Shown here piece after piece: positions 1 to 6,263 of a stretch of 12,207 bases of DNA (position 1 is the stretch's first letter; each line of letters begins with the position of its first letter). This stretch comes from Syntrophobacteria bacterium (GTDB taxonomy: Bacteria; Desulfobacterota; DSWW01), in the NCBI GenBank assembly GCA_030145435.1, contig JAQYVQ010000580.1:1-12207 (forward strand), given 5' to 3'. The notes under the pieces were generated by a model. That model ran no database searches. It worked only from the letters and a program-made list of their open reading frames with translations, and was not told where the DNA came from. The position numbers were made by a program, and so were the translations under genes.

Positions 1-349
1 GGTGATTCGGGGAGGTGAAAACCTCTACCCTCGGGAAATCGAGGAGTACATGCGAACCCATCCCAAGGTCATGGACGTCTACGTCGTCGGTGTGCCGGAC
101 GTGAAGTACGGCGAGGAACTCATGGCGTGGGTCTTGCCGAAGGAAGGCGAAGCTCTCACCGATGAAGACATGAAGGCCTTCTGCAAGGGAAAGATCGCCC
201 ATTTCAAGGTGCCGAAGTACTGGAAGTTTGTGGCGGCCGCCGAGGACTTCCCGATGACCGTGACGGGGAAGATTCAGAAGTTCAAGATGCGCGAGACCGC
301 CATCGAGGAACTGGGCCTCCAGGAGGCCGCCAAAGTCAAAACCGCCTAG
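1..349 (+). CDS. Acyl-CoA synthetase (AMP-forming), C-terminal fragment
   Basis: This is the 3' end of an ANL-superfamily adenylating enzyme, cut off by the window edge. It would activate a carboxylic acid to its acyl-CoA through an acyl-AMP. The reading frame starts at base 2, and the first visible codon (GTG) is an internal valine, not a start. The 115 visible residues are the mobile C-terminal domain. They open with the hinge-side motif VIRGGENLYPREIEEY and end with the A10 motif PMTVTGKIQK, whose lysine (about visible residue 90) catalyses adenylation. The large N-terminal domain, including the P-loop, lies outside the window, so the acyl substrate cannot be judged. The motifs fit medium/long-chain fatty acyl-CoA ligases. 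The TAG stop at 347-349 is followed 10 nt later by a perfect palindrome that may act in 3'-end formation. The family is certain; the substrate is unknown. Confidence 0.95.
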   Translation, partial: VIRGGENLYPREIEEYMRTHPKVMDVYVVGVPDVKYGEELMAWVLPKEGEALTDEDMKAFCKGKIAHFKVPKYWKFVAAAEDFPMTVTGKIQKFKMRETAIEELGLQEAAKVKTA

Positions 350-358
350 AAGACAGCT

Positions 359-384
359 GTCATTCCTTCTATAGAAGGAATGAC
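359..384. repeat. 26-bp perfect palindrome of the GTCATTCC...GGAATGAC type
   Basis: The sequence from GTCATTCC to GGAATGAC is its own reverse complement over 26 bases, starting 10 nt after the ligase stop codon. It has no T-run, so it is not a classical intrinsic terminator. Imperfect relatives with the same outer bases occur at 2518-2540 and about 2781-2831. This suggests a dispersed palindromic repeat family in this genome. Confidence 0.75.
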
Positions 385-441
385 GGAAAGGTGGAGATGC
401 TCCGTTTATCGACCCCCTCCAGAGGGGAGACGGAATCCCGC

Positions 442-539
442 GCTAAGGGTGCGCGCAGAAATAACTTCACAGGGGAAGGGCCAATCATCTCATCCTGGGG
501 ATGCGAAAATGTGAAGTTATTTCTGCGCGAACCCTTAGC
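442..539. repeat. 98-bp inverted-repeat element (MITE/BIME-like)
   Basis: Two 30-nt arms (442-471 and 510-539) are reverse complements with a single mismatch (base 451 against its partner). They flank a 38-nt centre. The arm core is GCGCAGAAATAACTTCACA. There is no coding sequence inside. The long arms, the short non-coding centre and the intergenic position fit a non-autonomous miniature inverted-repeat element or a REP pair. No target-site duplication is obvious. As RNA it would fold into a very stable hairpin. Confidence 0.75.
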
Positions 540-552
540 TGGAATACAATTA

Positions 553-570
553 GGGGACGTCCCCCTTTTT
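553..570 (+). terminator. GGGGACGTCCCC palindrome with T-run, weak terminator candidate
   Basis: A 12-nt perfect palindrome at 553-564 is followed by C and five T residues (566-570), which resembles a short rho-independent terminator on the + strand. The stem is only four strong pairs around an ACGT loop, and it lies over 200 nt from the ligase stop. It may instead be part of the repeat cluster. A second small hairpin (gggcgc/gcgccc) follows at about 576-591. Confidence 0.3.
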
Positions 571-615
571 GCCACGGGCGCTGACGCGCCCTCGCAATGT
601 CCGAGAATTGTGGAT

Positions 616-638
616 ATTGCGAGCGATGCGAAGCAATC
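616..638. repeat. REP-like dispersed repeat (ATTGCGAGCGA...AAGCAATC)
   Basis: The sequence ATTGCGAGCGATGCGAAGC followed by AATC matches the general form of the widespread 'CATTGCGAGCGAAGCGAAGCAATC' intergenic repeats that I recall from many proteobacterial genomes. Its ends (ATTGC/GCAAT) are complementary. Only one copy is in the window, so the family assignment rests on recall and not on copies seen here. With the two palindromes upstream it fills the gene-free stretch 350-660. Confidence 0.45.
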
Positions 639-660
639 ACGCTGCGTTCGATGGGAGCGG

Positions 661-1572
661 TTATTCGTGGCTCGGTGTTACCGATGTTCGGAAGAAGCGG
701 ATGATGATGAGGAGCAGGCTGAGCAGGATCACGTATTTTGAAACCCTGAAGGTCGTTCGCCAGAAGGAATTGCCCACTTTGAGGATCTCATAGTCCTCTA
801 CATAGATGGTCTCGCAGGCGCCGTTTCCCGTATCCGTTCGATTCGTGCTAGTCCCGCGATGAAAATCTCCGCCGGTGTGGGAGTATTCCGCCAGATAGCC
901 CCTCAAGTAGATCTGATCTCCACGGGATGTCTTCAGAAGCGACCGGGTCACGGATTCGTCGTGGCTCAGAAGATGGTTGTTCGACAGGCAGGTGTGGTTG
1001 AATCTGGCTCCGACCTCGTGATTGGGCCAGTAATACGTGCAGGTCCACGAATCACTCGTGAATCGCATTTCCTTGTAGACTTCCGTCAGTACGTTGTTCC
1101 CCCAGATCACGCATAGATCCTTGACGTTGATGAAGTCCTTCCACTGGCCGTGATGATAGATGTCCCACCATGTGCCGCAGTTGTGATAGGAGACGACCAG
1201 TCCATAGAGTTCGTAGGTATGGAGTGGGGTTATGGTGTAGACCATTTCGCCTGCCTCGATCTGGAAGGGGGCCATGTCCACTGCCGTCTGAACGGGGGGT
1301 TGGAGGATCTCTTCCAGGACGTCGTCACCGTCGGGCAGGCTGTCCTTGAGCAGATAGGAAATCGATAAAAGGCCGATGCCGACGAGCAGGGTCAGCCTGA
1401 GAAGGGGGTTCCAGGGAAGGGAAGCACGGGATTTCCGGGGACCGCTTTCCGTCATTCCGGCCGGAGGGCGAGCGGCGTACGCAGGATGTCGGTATTTTTC
1501 GATGACAATGCCGCACTGGATGCAATCGATGGCATCCTGCTGTTCGAATCCGCATTTCGGGCAGATCATCAT
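661..1572 (-). CDS. Unknown membrane protein with N-terminal zinc ribbon
   Basis: The 303-residue protein opens with a probable zinc ribbon, CPKCG at residues 4-8 and CIQCG at 17-21 (CxxC-x9-CxxC). This header is common on uncharacterised anaerobe proteins. A membrane segment lies at about residues 55-76, followed by roughly 200 mostly polar, aromatic-rich residues. A short second hydrophobic stretch (YVILLSLLLIIIRFF, about 280-294) lies near the C-terminus. The likely topology is ribbon and tail inside and the middle domain outside. The middle domain has five or more cysteines and many Trp/Tyr/His residues, which could mean disulfides. I recognise no named domain in it. The start is well supported: ATG at 1572 with AAGGAG seven nt upstream. 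The gene stands alone, divergent from the VOC gene, and ends at the repeat cluster. No function is assigned. Confidence 0.85.
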   Translation of the reverse strand: MMICPKCGFEQQDAIDCIQCGIVIEKYRHPAYAARPPAGMTESGPRKSRASLPWNPLLRLTLLVGIGLLSISYLLKDSLPDGDDVLEEILQPPVQTAVDMAPFQIEAGEMVYTITPLHTYELYGLVVSYHNCGTWWDIYHHGQWKDFINVKDLCVIWGNNVLTEVYKEMRFTSDSWTCTYYWPNHEVGARFNHTCLSNNHLLSHDESVTRSLLKTSRGDQIYLRGYLAEYSHTGGDFHRGTSTNRTDTGNGACETIYVEDYEILKVGNSFWRTTFRVSKYVILLSLLLIIIRFFRTSVTPSHE

Positions 1573-1622
1573 GCGACCACTCCTTACTTATGTATATCGT
1601 TCCGGATTGTGAAAATCCTTAC

Positions 1623-1652
1623 TTGTAGGGCGCCTGGTCGGTTTGCTATTCT
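1623..1652 (+). promoter_or_regulatory. Weak sigma70-type promoter candidate for the VOC gene
   Basis: TTGTAG at 1623-1628 and TATTCT at 1647-1652 are separated by 18 nt, each matching four of six consensus bases. Transcription would begin near 1659, about 30 nt before the ATG at 1690. This is based on visual matching only. Confidence 0.3.
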
Positions 1653-1689
1653 GCTGAGCAATCGAGGGACTGAAAGGGGGATAACAGAC

Positions 1690-2472
1690 ATGAGGTTACG
1701 CCAAGTTTGCCTGGTGGCCGAGAAGTTGGAGCCGGTCGTGGCCGATCTTACGGCGGTGCTGGGTTTGGATGTCGCCTACCGGGACCCGCTGGTGGTCTAT
1801 TTCGGGCTCGAGAACGCGGTCATACCGATCAACGGGGATTTCCTGGAGGTGGTTGCTCCGGTGCAGGAAAATACCACCGCCGGACGATATCTCGAACGGC
1901 GTGGCGGCAACGGGGGGTACATGGTGTTGCTGCAGTGTGCGGATGCGCAGGCCGAGCGGGAGCGAATAACGGGCCTCGGCGTCCGTTCGGTCTTTACGTT
2001 GGACAACCCGGAGTATCGCTGCACCCACTTCCATCCCCGCGACACGGGCGGTGTGCTCCTTTCCGTGGATTCGGTGGATCCCGGAGTGGATTTTACGGAG
2101 AGGATGTGCATGTGGGAACCGGGCGGTCCGGACTGGGAGAAGGCCGTTCGAGCCGATGTGGTGAGGGGTCTCGTGGGAGCGGAAATACAGAGCGAGGACC
2201 CGGCCGGTCTGGCCGATCTGTGGGCACGGATCCTGGGACTTCCCCTGACGGAATGCGGTCCCGGGGAACCGCACATACAGCTCCAGAACGGGTCGATCCG
2301 ATTTGTGCCTGCCGCCGACGGCCGCGGACCGGGCGTCGGGGCCTTTGACCTGGAAGTGGCAGACCAGGCCCGGCTGCTGGCCGCGGCCAAAGCGCGGGGA
2401 TGCGAGTACACGGAAGACCATGTGGTGCTGTGCGGCATCCGGATTAATTTGGTTGTGCGGCATCCGGATTAA
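1690..2472 (+). CDS. VOC-family (glyoxalase-fold) protein, two modules
   Basis: The 260-residue protein shows two vicinal-oxygen-chelate-type halves. The first is about residues 1-130, starting MRLRQVCLVAEKLEPVVADL with GGNGGYMVLL and THFHPRDTGGVLLSVD. The second is about 140-255, with LADLWARILGLPLTE. The HPRDTGG stretch resembles the metal-ligand strand of glyoxalase-like proteins. Such proteins catalyse lyase, isomerase, epimerase or dioxygenase steps, or bind small ligands. The substrate here is unknown. The start ATG at 1690 has a purine-rich AAAGGGGG about nine nt upstream. The same frame is open upstream to 1486 but runs back through the divergent gene, so that extension is rejected. 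The last five residues (after ...GIRINLV) come from a 25-bp tandem duplication that moved the stop. The fold is fairly sure; the function is open. Confidence 0.85.
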   Translation: MRLRQVCLVAEKLEPVVADLTAVLGLDVAYRDPLVVYFGLENAVIPINGDFLEVVAPVQENTTAGRYLERRGGNGGYMVLLQCADAQAERERITGLGVRSVFTLDNPEYRCTHFHPRDTGGVLLSVDSVDPGVDFTERMCMWEPGGPDWEKAVRADVVRGLVGAEIQSEDPAGLADLWARILGLPLTECGPGEPHIQLQNGSIRFVPAADGRGPGVGAFDLEVADQARLLAAAKARGCEYTEDHVVLCGIRINLVVRHPD

Positions 2473-2478
2473 TTTGGT
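2429..2478 (+). repeat. 25-bp direct tandem duplication at the 3' end of the VOC gene
   Basis: Bases 2429-2453 are repeated exactly at 2454-2478 (unit begins TGTGCGGCATCC and ends TTAATTTGGT). The unit is not a multiple of three, so the second copy is read in another frame and supplies the TAA at 2470-2472. If one copy is removed, the gene reads ...GIRINLV and stops at the TAG now at 2479-2481, which is presumably the ancestral end. Confidence 0.9.
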
Positions 2479-2517
2479 GTAGAGGACTGCAAAGGAAGGG
2501 AGGATCTCTACCCAGCC

Positions 2518-2541
2518 GTCATTCCTGCGTAGGCAGGAATC
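2518..2541. repeat. GTCATTCCTGC...GCAGGAAT palindromic repeat
   Basis: ATTCCTGC (2521-2528) and GCAGGAAT (2533-2540) form an eight-base-pair stem with a GTAG loop, preceded by GTC. It has the outer layout of the palindrome at 359-384 and of the element at about 2781-2831, so it is probably another copy of the same dispersed family. Confidence 0.6.
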
Positions 2542-2564
2542 CCTTGGCATCAGGTGCGGAGGGG

Positions 2565-2650
2565 CAATAAAAAGGTGTCAGGAATCTTTTTCTGATTGGC
2601 GTGGTTTTTCTTGACTGAGGCTGAAAAAGGTTCCTGACACCTTTTTATTG
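2565..2650. repeat. 86-bp inverted-repeat element (AAAAAGGTGTCAGGAA arms)
   Basis: The arms at 2565-2592 and 2623-2650 are reverse complements over 28 nt with one mismatch. The outer 20 nt match perfectly. The 30-nt centre is non-coding. The AAAAAGGTGTCAGGAA core resembles repeats often seen near REP-associated (Y1/TnpA-like) transposases in anaerobic proteobacteria; that link is from recall. No transposase is present, so the element would need one in trans. Confidence 0.75.
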
Positions 2651-2678
2651 ACGCGATAAGGGCTGAAGAACCGATATT

Positions 2679-2763
2679 CCCTCTCCCTTGAGGGAGAGGG
2701 TTAGGGTGAGGGTGGCACAAAAGCTCCCCCTCATCCTGACCTTCTCCCCCAAGGGGGAGAAGG
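2679..2763. repeat. Pair of REP palindromes in opposite orientation (BIME-like)
   Basis: CCCTCTCCCT-TG-AGGGAGAGGG (2679-2700) is followed by TTAGGGTGAGGG. A second palindrome, CCTTCTCCCCC-AA-GGGGGAGAAGG (2740-2763), is preceded by CCCCCTCATCCTGA. The two are related units facing each other, as in bacterial interspersed mosaic elements. They belong to the common repeat type that gives spurious 'HPNPLPQGRG' peptides when translated; this peptide appears here on the minus strand. They lie between convergent genes (VOC + and flavodoxin -). Confidence 0.75.
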
Positions 2764-2780
2764 AATGCCACAAGGCTGGG

Positions 2781-2832
2781 GGATTCCCGCCGGAGCCTGC
2801 CCCCGCAATCTCTAGGCGGGGGCGGGAATGAC
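2781..2832. repeat. ATTCCCGC...GCGGGAAT palindromic repeat, with a decayed copy downstream
   Basis: ATTCCCGC (2783-2790) pairs with GCGGGAAT (2822-2829), followed by GACGG. The inner GC-rich segments offer alternative pairing. It is of the same outer type as the elements at 359 and 2518. A degraded relative seems to lie at about 2874-2897, with TGGAT and CCTCCGCGGGCATGACA. A 14-nt palindrome (TTCGATTAATCGAA) sits at 2848-2861. Nothing coding was seen across 2479-2903. Confidence 0.55.
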
Positions 2833-2903
2833 GGATGGTGAGAGGTATTCGATTAATCGAAACCCTGCGCCAATGGATCGCCTCCGCGGGCATGACAGCA
2901 TCC

Positions 2904-3638
2904 TCACTGCGGAGGCGCCCATCCACCGGTCTTCACGCTCACCCCGGCCTCTTCCAGCGCCAGTTTGCCGGCCTTCATCTGCAGAGCGGTCTGGGCAACC
3001 TGGGTGGCCGCCATGTTCATCAGGGTCATTCCGACCGGATCCTCCTTGACCGCGAACCGGGTCTCGCGGATCGGGATGCCCATCCCTTCCTTCGTGGAGA
3101 CCGCGGAAGCGCCGAAGGAGACCTGGGTCAGCCCAAGGGCCAGCAGCGAGAGGGCCATCATCTGAAGAGCCGTATCCTCCCCGGCATTCCTGTAGAAGGC
3201 TACGGTCAGCGGTGCGGCCACCTTGCTGCGGAGCCGGAAGTCGTGCACGAAGGTCCGGCATCGGTCGATGAAGGTCTTTACCTGACCCGGGATCGTAGCG
3301 ATGTACACGGGTGCGGCGAGCAGGATGCCGTCCGCTTCGAGCATCTTCTTGTGGATGATCTCCATATCGTCCTTGATGCTGCAGTTATAATCCTTTACAG
3401 GAACCGGGATGACATCGAAGCCGACCTCCTTTTGCACCTTGTGTACCCGACGAAGGCAGGCTTCACAGCCGATGCAGTACTCGATCCGGTAGTCCTGGAG
3501 ATGAATCATCTCGGTCGTTGCCTGCCCTCCGGACTCGACCACTTGCAGCGCCTGTTCGAGGTAATACTGGCAGTTGCCGTCCTTGATCGGCGTGCCCACG
3601 ATGCCCAGGATTTTTACCTTCAGATCGTCAGGGGTCAT
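2904..3638 (-). CDS. Flavodoxin-fold FMN protein, iron-sulfur flavoprotein-like
   Basis: The 244-residue protein has the NADPH-dependent FMN reductase/flavodoxin fold. An N-terminal beta strand leads to the FMN-phosphate loop GTPIKDGNC (15-23), and EADGILLAAPVY (101-112) carries the isoalloxazine-contact PVY. Between them is CIGCEAC (Cys 55, 58, 61) and a later Cys 86 in NCSIKDDM. In the Isf family the comparable four cysteines bind a [4Fe-4S] cluster. Here the gap before the fourth cysteine is 24 residues, longer than I expect, so cluster binding is plausible but unproven. It would shuttle electrons between ferredoxin or NAD(P)H and another enzyme. The start ATG at 3638 has an AAAAGGAAA site upstream. 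It is divergent from the OYE gene with 108 bp between starts, so the two may be co-regulated and act together. The family is sure; the partner is inferred. Confidence 0.88.
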   Translation of the reverse strand: MTPDDLKVKILGIVGTPIKDGNCQYYLEQALQVVESGGQATTEMIHLQDYRIEYCIGCEACLRRVHKVQKEVGFDVIPVPVKDYNCSIKDDMEIIHKKMLEADGILLAAPVYIATIPGQVKTFIDRCRTFVHDFRLRSKVAAPLTVAFYRNAGEDTALQMMALSLLALGLTQVSFGASAVSTKEGMGIPIRETRFAVKEDPVGMTLMNMAATQVAQTALQMKAGKLALEEAGVSVKTGGWAPPQ

Positions 3639-3746
3639 GATCTTTCCTTTTCAGAAAAACGGATTTGAAGTAGAATACAACATCCGGATTAGGAGCATCC
3701 TGGCGTTTCCGCAAGAGATATGGATAGATTCTCTCATGGAGGAAGA

Positions 3747-4877
3747 ATGCTTTCAATCCTCTTCGAGCCATCCAGTATCAAGGGCGTGCAGGTAAAGAAC
3801 AGGTTTGTCCGGTCAGCCACGCTCGAGGGCATGGCGACGGCCGACGGCCGTCCGACCCAGAGTTTGAAGGAACTGTACTTCAGGCTGGCCGAGGCAGAGG
3901 TCGGGCTGATCGTCACGTCCGCCGCCCTCGTCGATGGGGATGCCTATAAGAAACGTCGCTATGTGGAGGGTCGAGCCTATGACCTCGCCATGGACGAGGA
4001 CCGGTACGTGGAGGACTGGAAAGAACTGATCGACGGCGTGCACGCACGAGGCGCGAAAATAGCCATGCAGATCGTGCATACGGGCCGTCAGGAGAACCCG
4101 AAGATACGAGGATCGAGTCCCATTGCCCCTTCTGCCGTTCCGGTGACGAACAAGGAGGTCGTCCCTCGTGCAATGACGGTCCCGGAGATTGAAGAGATGG
4201 TCGAGCGGTTTGCCCAGTCTTGTCGTCGTGTGATGGAGGCGGGCTTCGACGCTGTACAGCTCCACGGGGGGCACGGGTATCTGATCAGCAACTTCATTTC
4301 CCCCTACACGAATGTCCGAACCGACAAATACGGGGGCAGTACCGAAAACAGAGCGCGTTTCATTACCGAAATCGCCACAAGAGGCAGGGATCTGGTGGGG
4401 GAGGACTACCCGTTGATGATCAAGATGAACTGCGATGACTTCATCGAGGGGGGGCTCGTGAAGGAGGAAGCGGTGGGCGTTGCGGAGATCATCACGGATG
4501 CCGGCATCGACTGTATCGAGGTGACAGGAGGAACGGTTTCGGACAGCCAGCTCCGCATCGCGGTCCCGGGAATCAACAAGGAGGAAAAAGAAGCCTACTT
4601 TCAACCCTATGCACAAGCATTGAAGCGCCAAGGCTCGGTGCCGGTCATTCTGGTGGGTGGACTCCGTACCCCGAGTGTGATCGAGAAGATGCTGGAGGAT
4701 GGCGTCTGTGACTTCGTTTCCCTGTCGAGGCCTCTGATCCGGGAACCGGAACTGGTCAGACGATGGAAACAAGGAAGCCTGGAAAAGGCCGAATGCATAT
4801 CTTGCAACAAGTGCGGCCTGTACATGTTCGACCGGCCCCTCAGGTGTTACGCAGAAGAGCCACTGGAGGATGCCTGA
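3747..4877 (+). CDS. NADH:flavin oxidoreductase, Old Yellow Enzyme family
   Basis: This is a TIM-barrel FMN oxidoreductase of 376 residues. OYE enzymes reduce activated C=C bonds such as enones and dienoyl-CoA. Visible signatures are FEPSSIKGVQVKNRFVRSAT at the N-terminus, MQIVHTGRQ (108-115), HGGHGYLISNFISPYTNVR (173-191, with His173/His176 in the substrate-anchoring positions and Tyr178), DKYGGSTENR (193-202) and VGGLRTP (303-309). The C-terminus ends with CISCNKC and a fourth Cys (350, 353, 356, 367). This is the position where 2,4-dienoyl-CoA reductase-like members hold a [4Fe-4S] cluster. The C-terminal FAD/NAD(P)H domain of those longer enzymes (over 600 residues) is absent, so electrons must come from a separate protein. 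Start chosen: ATG 3747 with GGAGG at 3738-3742. An in-frame ATG at 3720 lacks such a site. The substrate is not determined. Confidence 0.92.
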   Translation: MLSILFEPSSIKGVQVKNRFVRSATLEGMATADGRPTQSLKELYFRLAEAEVGLIVTSAALVDGDAYKKRRYVEGRAYDLAMDEDRYVEDWKELIDGVHARGAKIAMQIVHTGRQENPKIRGSSPIAPSAVPVTNKEVVPRAMTVPEIEEMVERFAQSCRRVMEAGFDAVQLHGGHGYLISNFISPYTNVRTDKYGGSTENRARFITEIATRGRDLVGEDYPLMIKMNCDDFIEGGLVKEEAVGVAEIITDAGIDCIEVTGGTVSDSQLRIAVPGINKEEKEAYFQPYAQALKRQGSVPVILVGGLRTPSVIEKMLEDGVCDFVSLSRPLIREPELVRRWKQGSLEKAECISCNKCGLYMFDRPLRCYAEEPLEDA

Positions 4878-4918
4878 CCCGACGCTGTTCCTATTTTATA
4901 TGGCTTCCCATGCGTTCC

Positions 4919-4947
4919 TTGACACCCCGTCCCCTCTTTCATACACT
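4919..4947 (+). promoter_or_regulatory. Sigma70-type promoter for the dehydrogenase-kinase operon
   Basis: A perfect -35 box TTGACA (4919-4924) is separated by 17 nt from TACACT (4942-4947, four of six matches). The start point would be near 4954, leaving a leader of about 77 nt before the ATG at 5031. This is the best promoter-like match that I found in the window. Confidence 0.55.
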
Positions 4948-5030
4948 GCCTTCCCGTAAACAAACCACATATTGTAAGGGTGTTTCTTCGAAATTTGACA
5001 AGATTCTAGAGTTCCTGAGAGGAGGATAAG

Positions 5031-6254
5031 ATGGCGAAAGTAACCGTTCTCGGTGGCTGTGGTGCGGTCGGAAGTGTGGCCGTCAAGAGTCTGGCTGCAC
5101 AGGATGTGTTTTCCGGGATTCGTATCGCCGACGTGAACATGCCCAGGGCCAGGGAAATCATTCAGGAGATCGGCTCCAGGAAGGTCTCGGCGGTGAAGGT
5201 GAATGCAGAGAACCCTGTGAGCATCAAGAAGGCGATCAAGGGCAGTGACATCGTGCTCAACTGCGTCGGGCCCTTTTACAAGAGCGTGAAGACCATCCTG
5301 GGGGCGGTCATCGAAGAGCGAATCAACTACGTGGACATCTGCGATGACGTGGATGTGACCATGGACATCCTGAAGATGCACAGGGCCGCCAAGAAGGCCG
5401 GGATTACAGCCCTCATCGGCATGGGTGCCTCCCCGGGCGTCACGAACCTGTTCGCAAAGCTGGTGGCCGACACGCTCCTGGACGAGACCGAGTCGGTGGA
5501 CATCTTCCACACACACGGCGGCGAACCCACAGAAGGGGAGGGCGTCATCGGCCATCGTTTCCACTGCATGACGATCGACATCCCCATGTTCCTGGACGGG
5601 AAGCTGAAGTATGTGAAGTATTTCCGGGAGGACGGGATCGCCCTCAGGCAGACCTTCGACTTCCCGATCGTGGGGAAGAAGATCCCGCTCTACCCGTATC
5701 CGCATCCGGAGCAGGTAACTCTGCCGAAGTACATCAAGGTCAAGCAAGTAACGAACAAGGGGTCGGTCCTTCCGATCGAGTACTATGAACTGACCGGGAA
5801 CGTCTGCAAACTGGGTCTGGCGAGCAAAGAACCCCTCGACGTGCGCGGAAAGCAAGTCGTGCCTTATGATTTCGCGGTCGCGTACATCATCCGGGAGCGG
5901 GACAGGATCCTCAAGCGAACAAAATTCGGCACCCAGCGGGGGGCCATGGCGGTCGTCGTAAAGGGCAAGAAAGACGGAAAACGCGAGGAGTACAGGGTCC
6001 ACATGGCCTCCGAAGGGGGTGGGTTGGGCGAGGGCACCGGGATTCCTGCGGCCATGGGCGTGATCCTGATGGATCAGGGCAAGGTCACGGCCAAGGGCGT
6101 GCTGCCCCCGGAGGGATGCGTGGACCCGAATGATTTCATCAGCCTGCGAAAAACGATGAAGCCCATTAAGCAGAAGGGAAAGAAGAAGGCGGTCGAGGTG
6201 CTGTATGCAGAACGGATCGATGCACGGGGAAGAGTGACAAAGATTGATATCTAG
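5031..6254 (+). CDS. Saccharopine dehydrogenase-like NAD(P)-binding oxidoreductase
   Basis: The 407-residue protein begins with a Rossmann strand-loop, KVTVLGGCGAVGS (3-15). It then has SDIVLNCVGPFY (72-83), NYVDICDD (99-106) and LIGMGASPGVTN (128-139), the typical order in the saccharopine dehydrogenase/LOR-like family (Sacchrp_dh_NADP). True saccharopine dehydrogenase acts in lysine metabolism. Members in this neighbourhood type are usually of unknown substrate, and no lysine genes are nearby. The C-terminal part has a glycine-rich EGGGLGEGTGIPAAMG stretch near residues 328-343. A strong GAGGAGG site lies six to seven nt before the ATG. It is the first gene of a probable operon, and the FGGY kinase starts nine nt after its stop. 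I infer that it oxidises or reduces a metabolite handled by that kinase. The fold is sure; the reaction is not. Confidence 0.88.
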   Translation: MAKVTVLGGCGAVGSVAVKSLAAQDVFSGIRIADVNMPRAREIIQEIGSRKVSAVKVNAENPVSIKKAIKGSDIVLNCVGPFYKSVKTILGAVIEERINYVDICDDVDVTMDILKMHRAAKKAGITALIGMGASPGVTNLFAKLVADTLLDETESVDIFHTHGGEPTEGEGVIGHRFHCMTIDIPMFLDGKLKYVKYFREDGIALRQTFDFPIVGKKIPLYPYPHPEQVTLPKYIKVKQVTNKGSVLPIEYYELTGNVCKLGLASKEPLDVRGKQVVPYDFAVAYIIRERDRILKRTKFGTQRGAMAVVVKGKKDGKREEYRVHMASEGGGLGEGTGIPAAMGVILMDQGKVTAKGVLPPEGCVDPNDFISLRKTMKPIKQKGKKKAVEVLYAERIDARGRVTKIDI

Positions 6255-6263
6255 AGACGCCGC

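Noticed and set aside
391..793. Two overlapping + strand open frames in the 350-800 stretch
   Set aside because: They run through inverted repeats and into the antisense of the zinc-ribbon gene, with no protein-like features.
1696..2550. Minus-strand open frame (284 codons) opposite the VOC gene
   Set aside because: The + strand frame has VOC motifs, a start and a spacing-appropriate purine-rich site. The antisense frame has none and runs into repeats.
2550..2926. Two short minus-strand open frames, one encoding an HPNPLPQGRG peptide
   Set aside because: These are translations of palindromic REP elements, a known source of spurious protein predictions.
4896..6002. Long minus-strand open frame (368 codons) opposite the saccharopine-dehydrogenase-like gene
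   Set aside because: It is a shadow of a gene with clear Rossmann motifs. It is His/Asp-rich and without motifs of its own.
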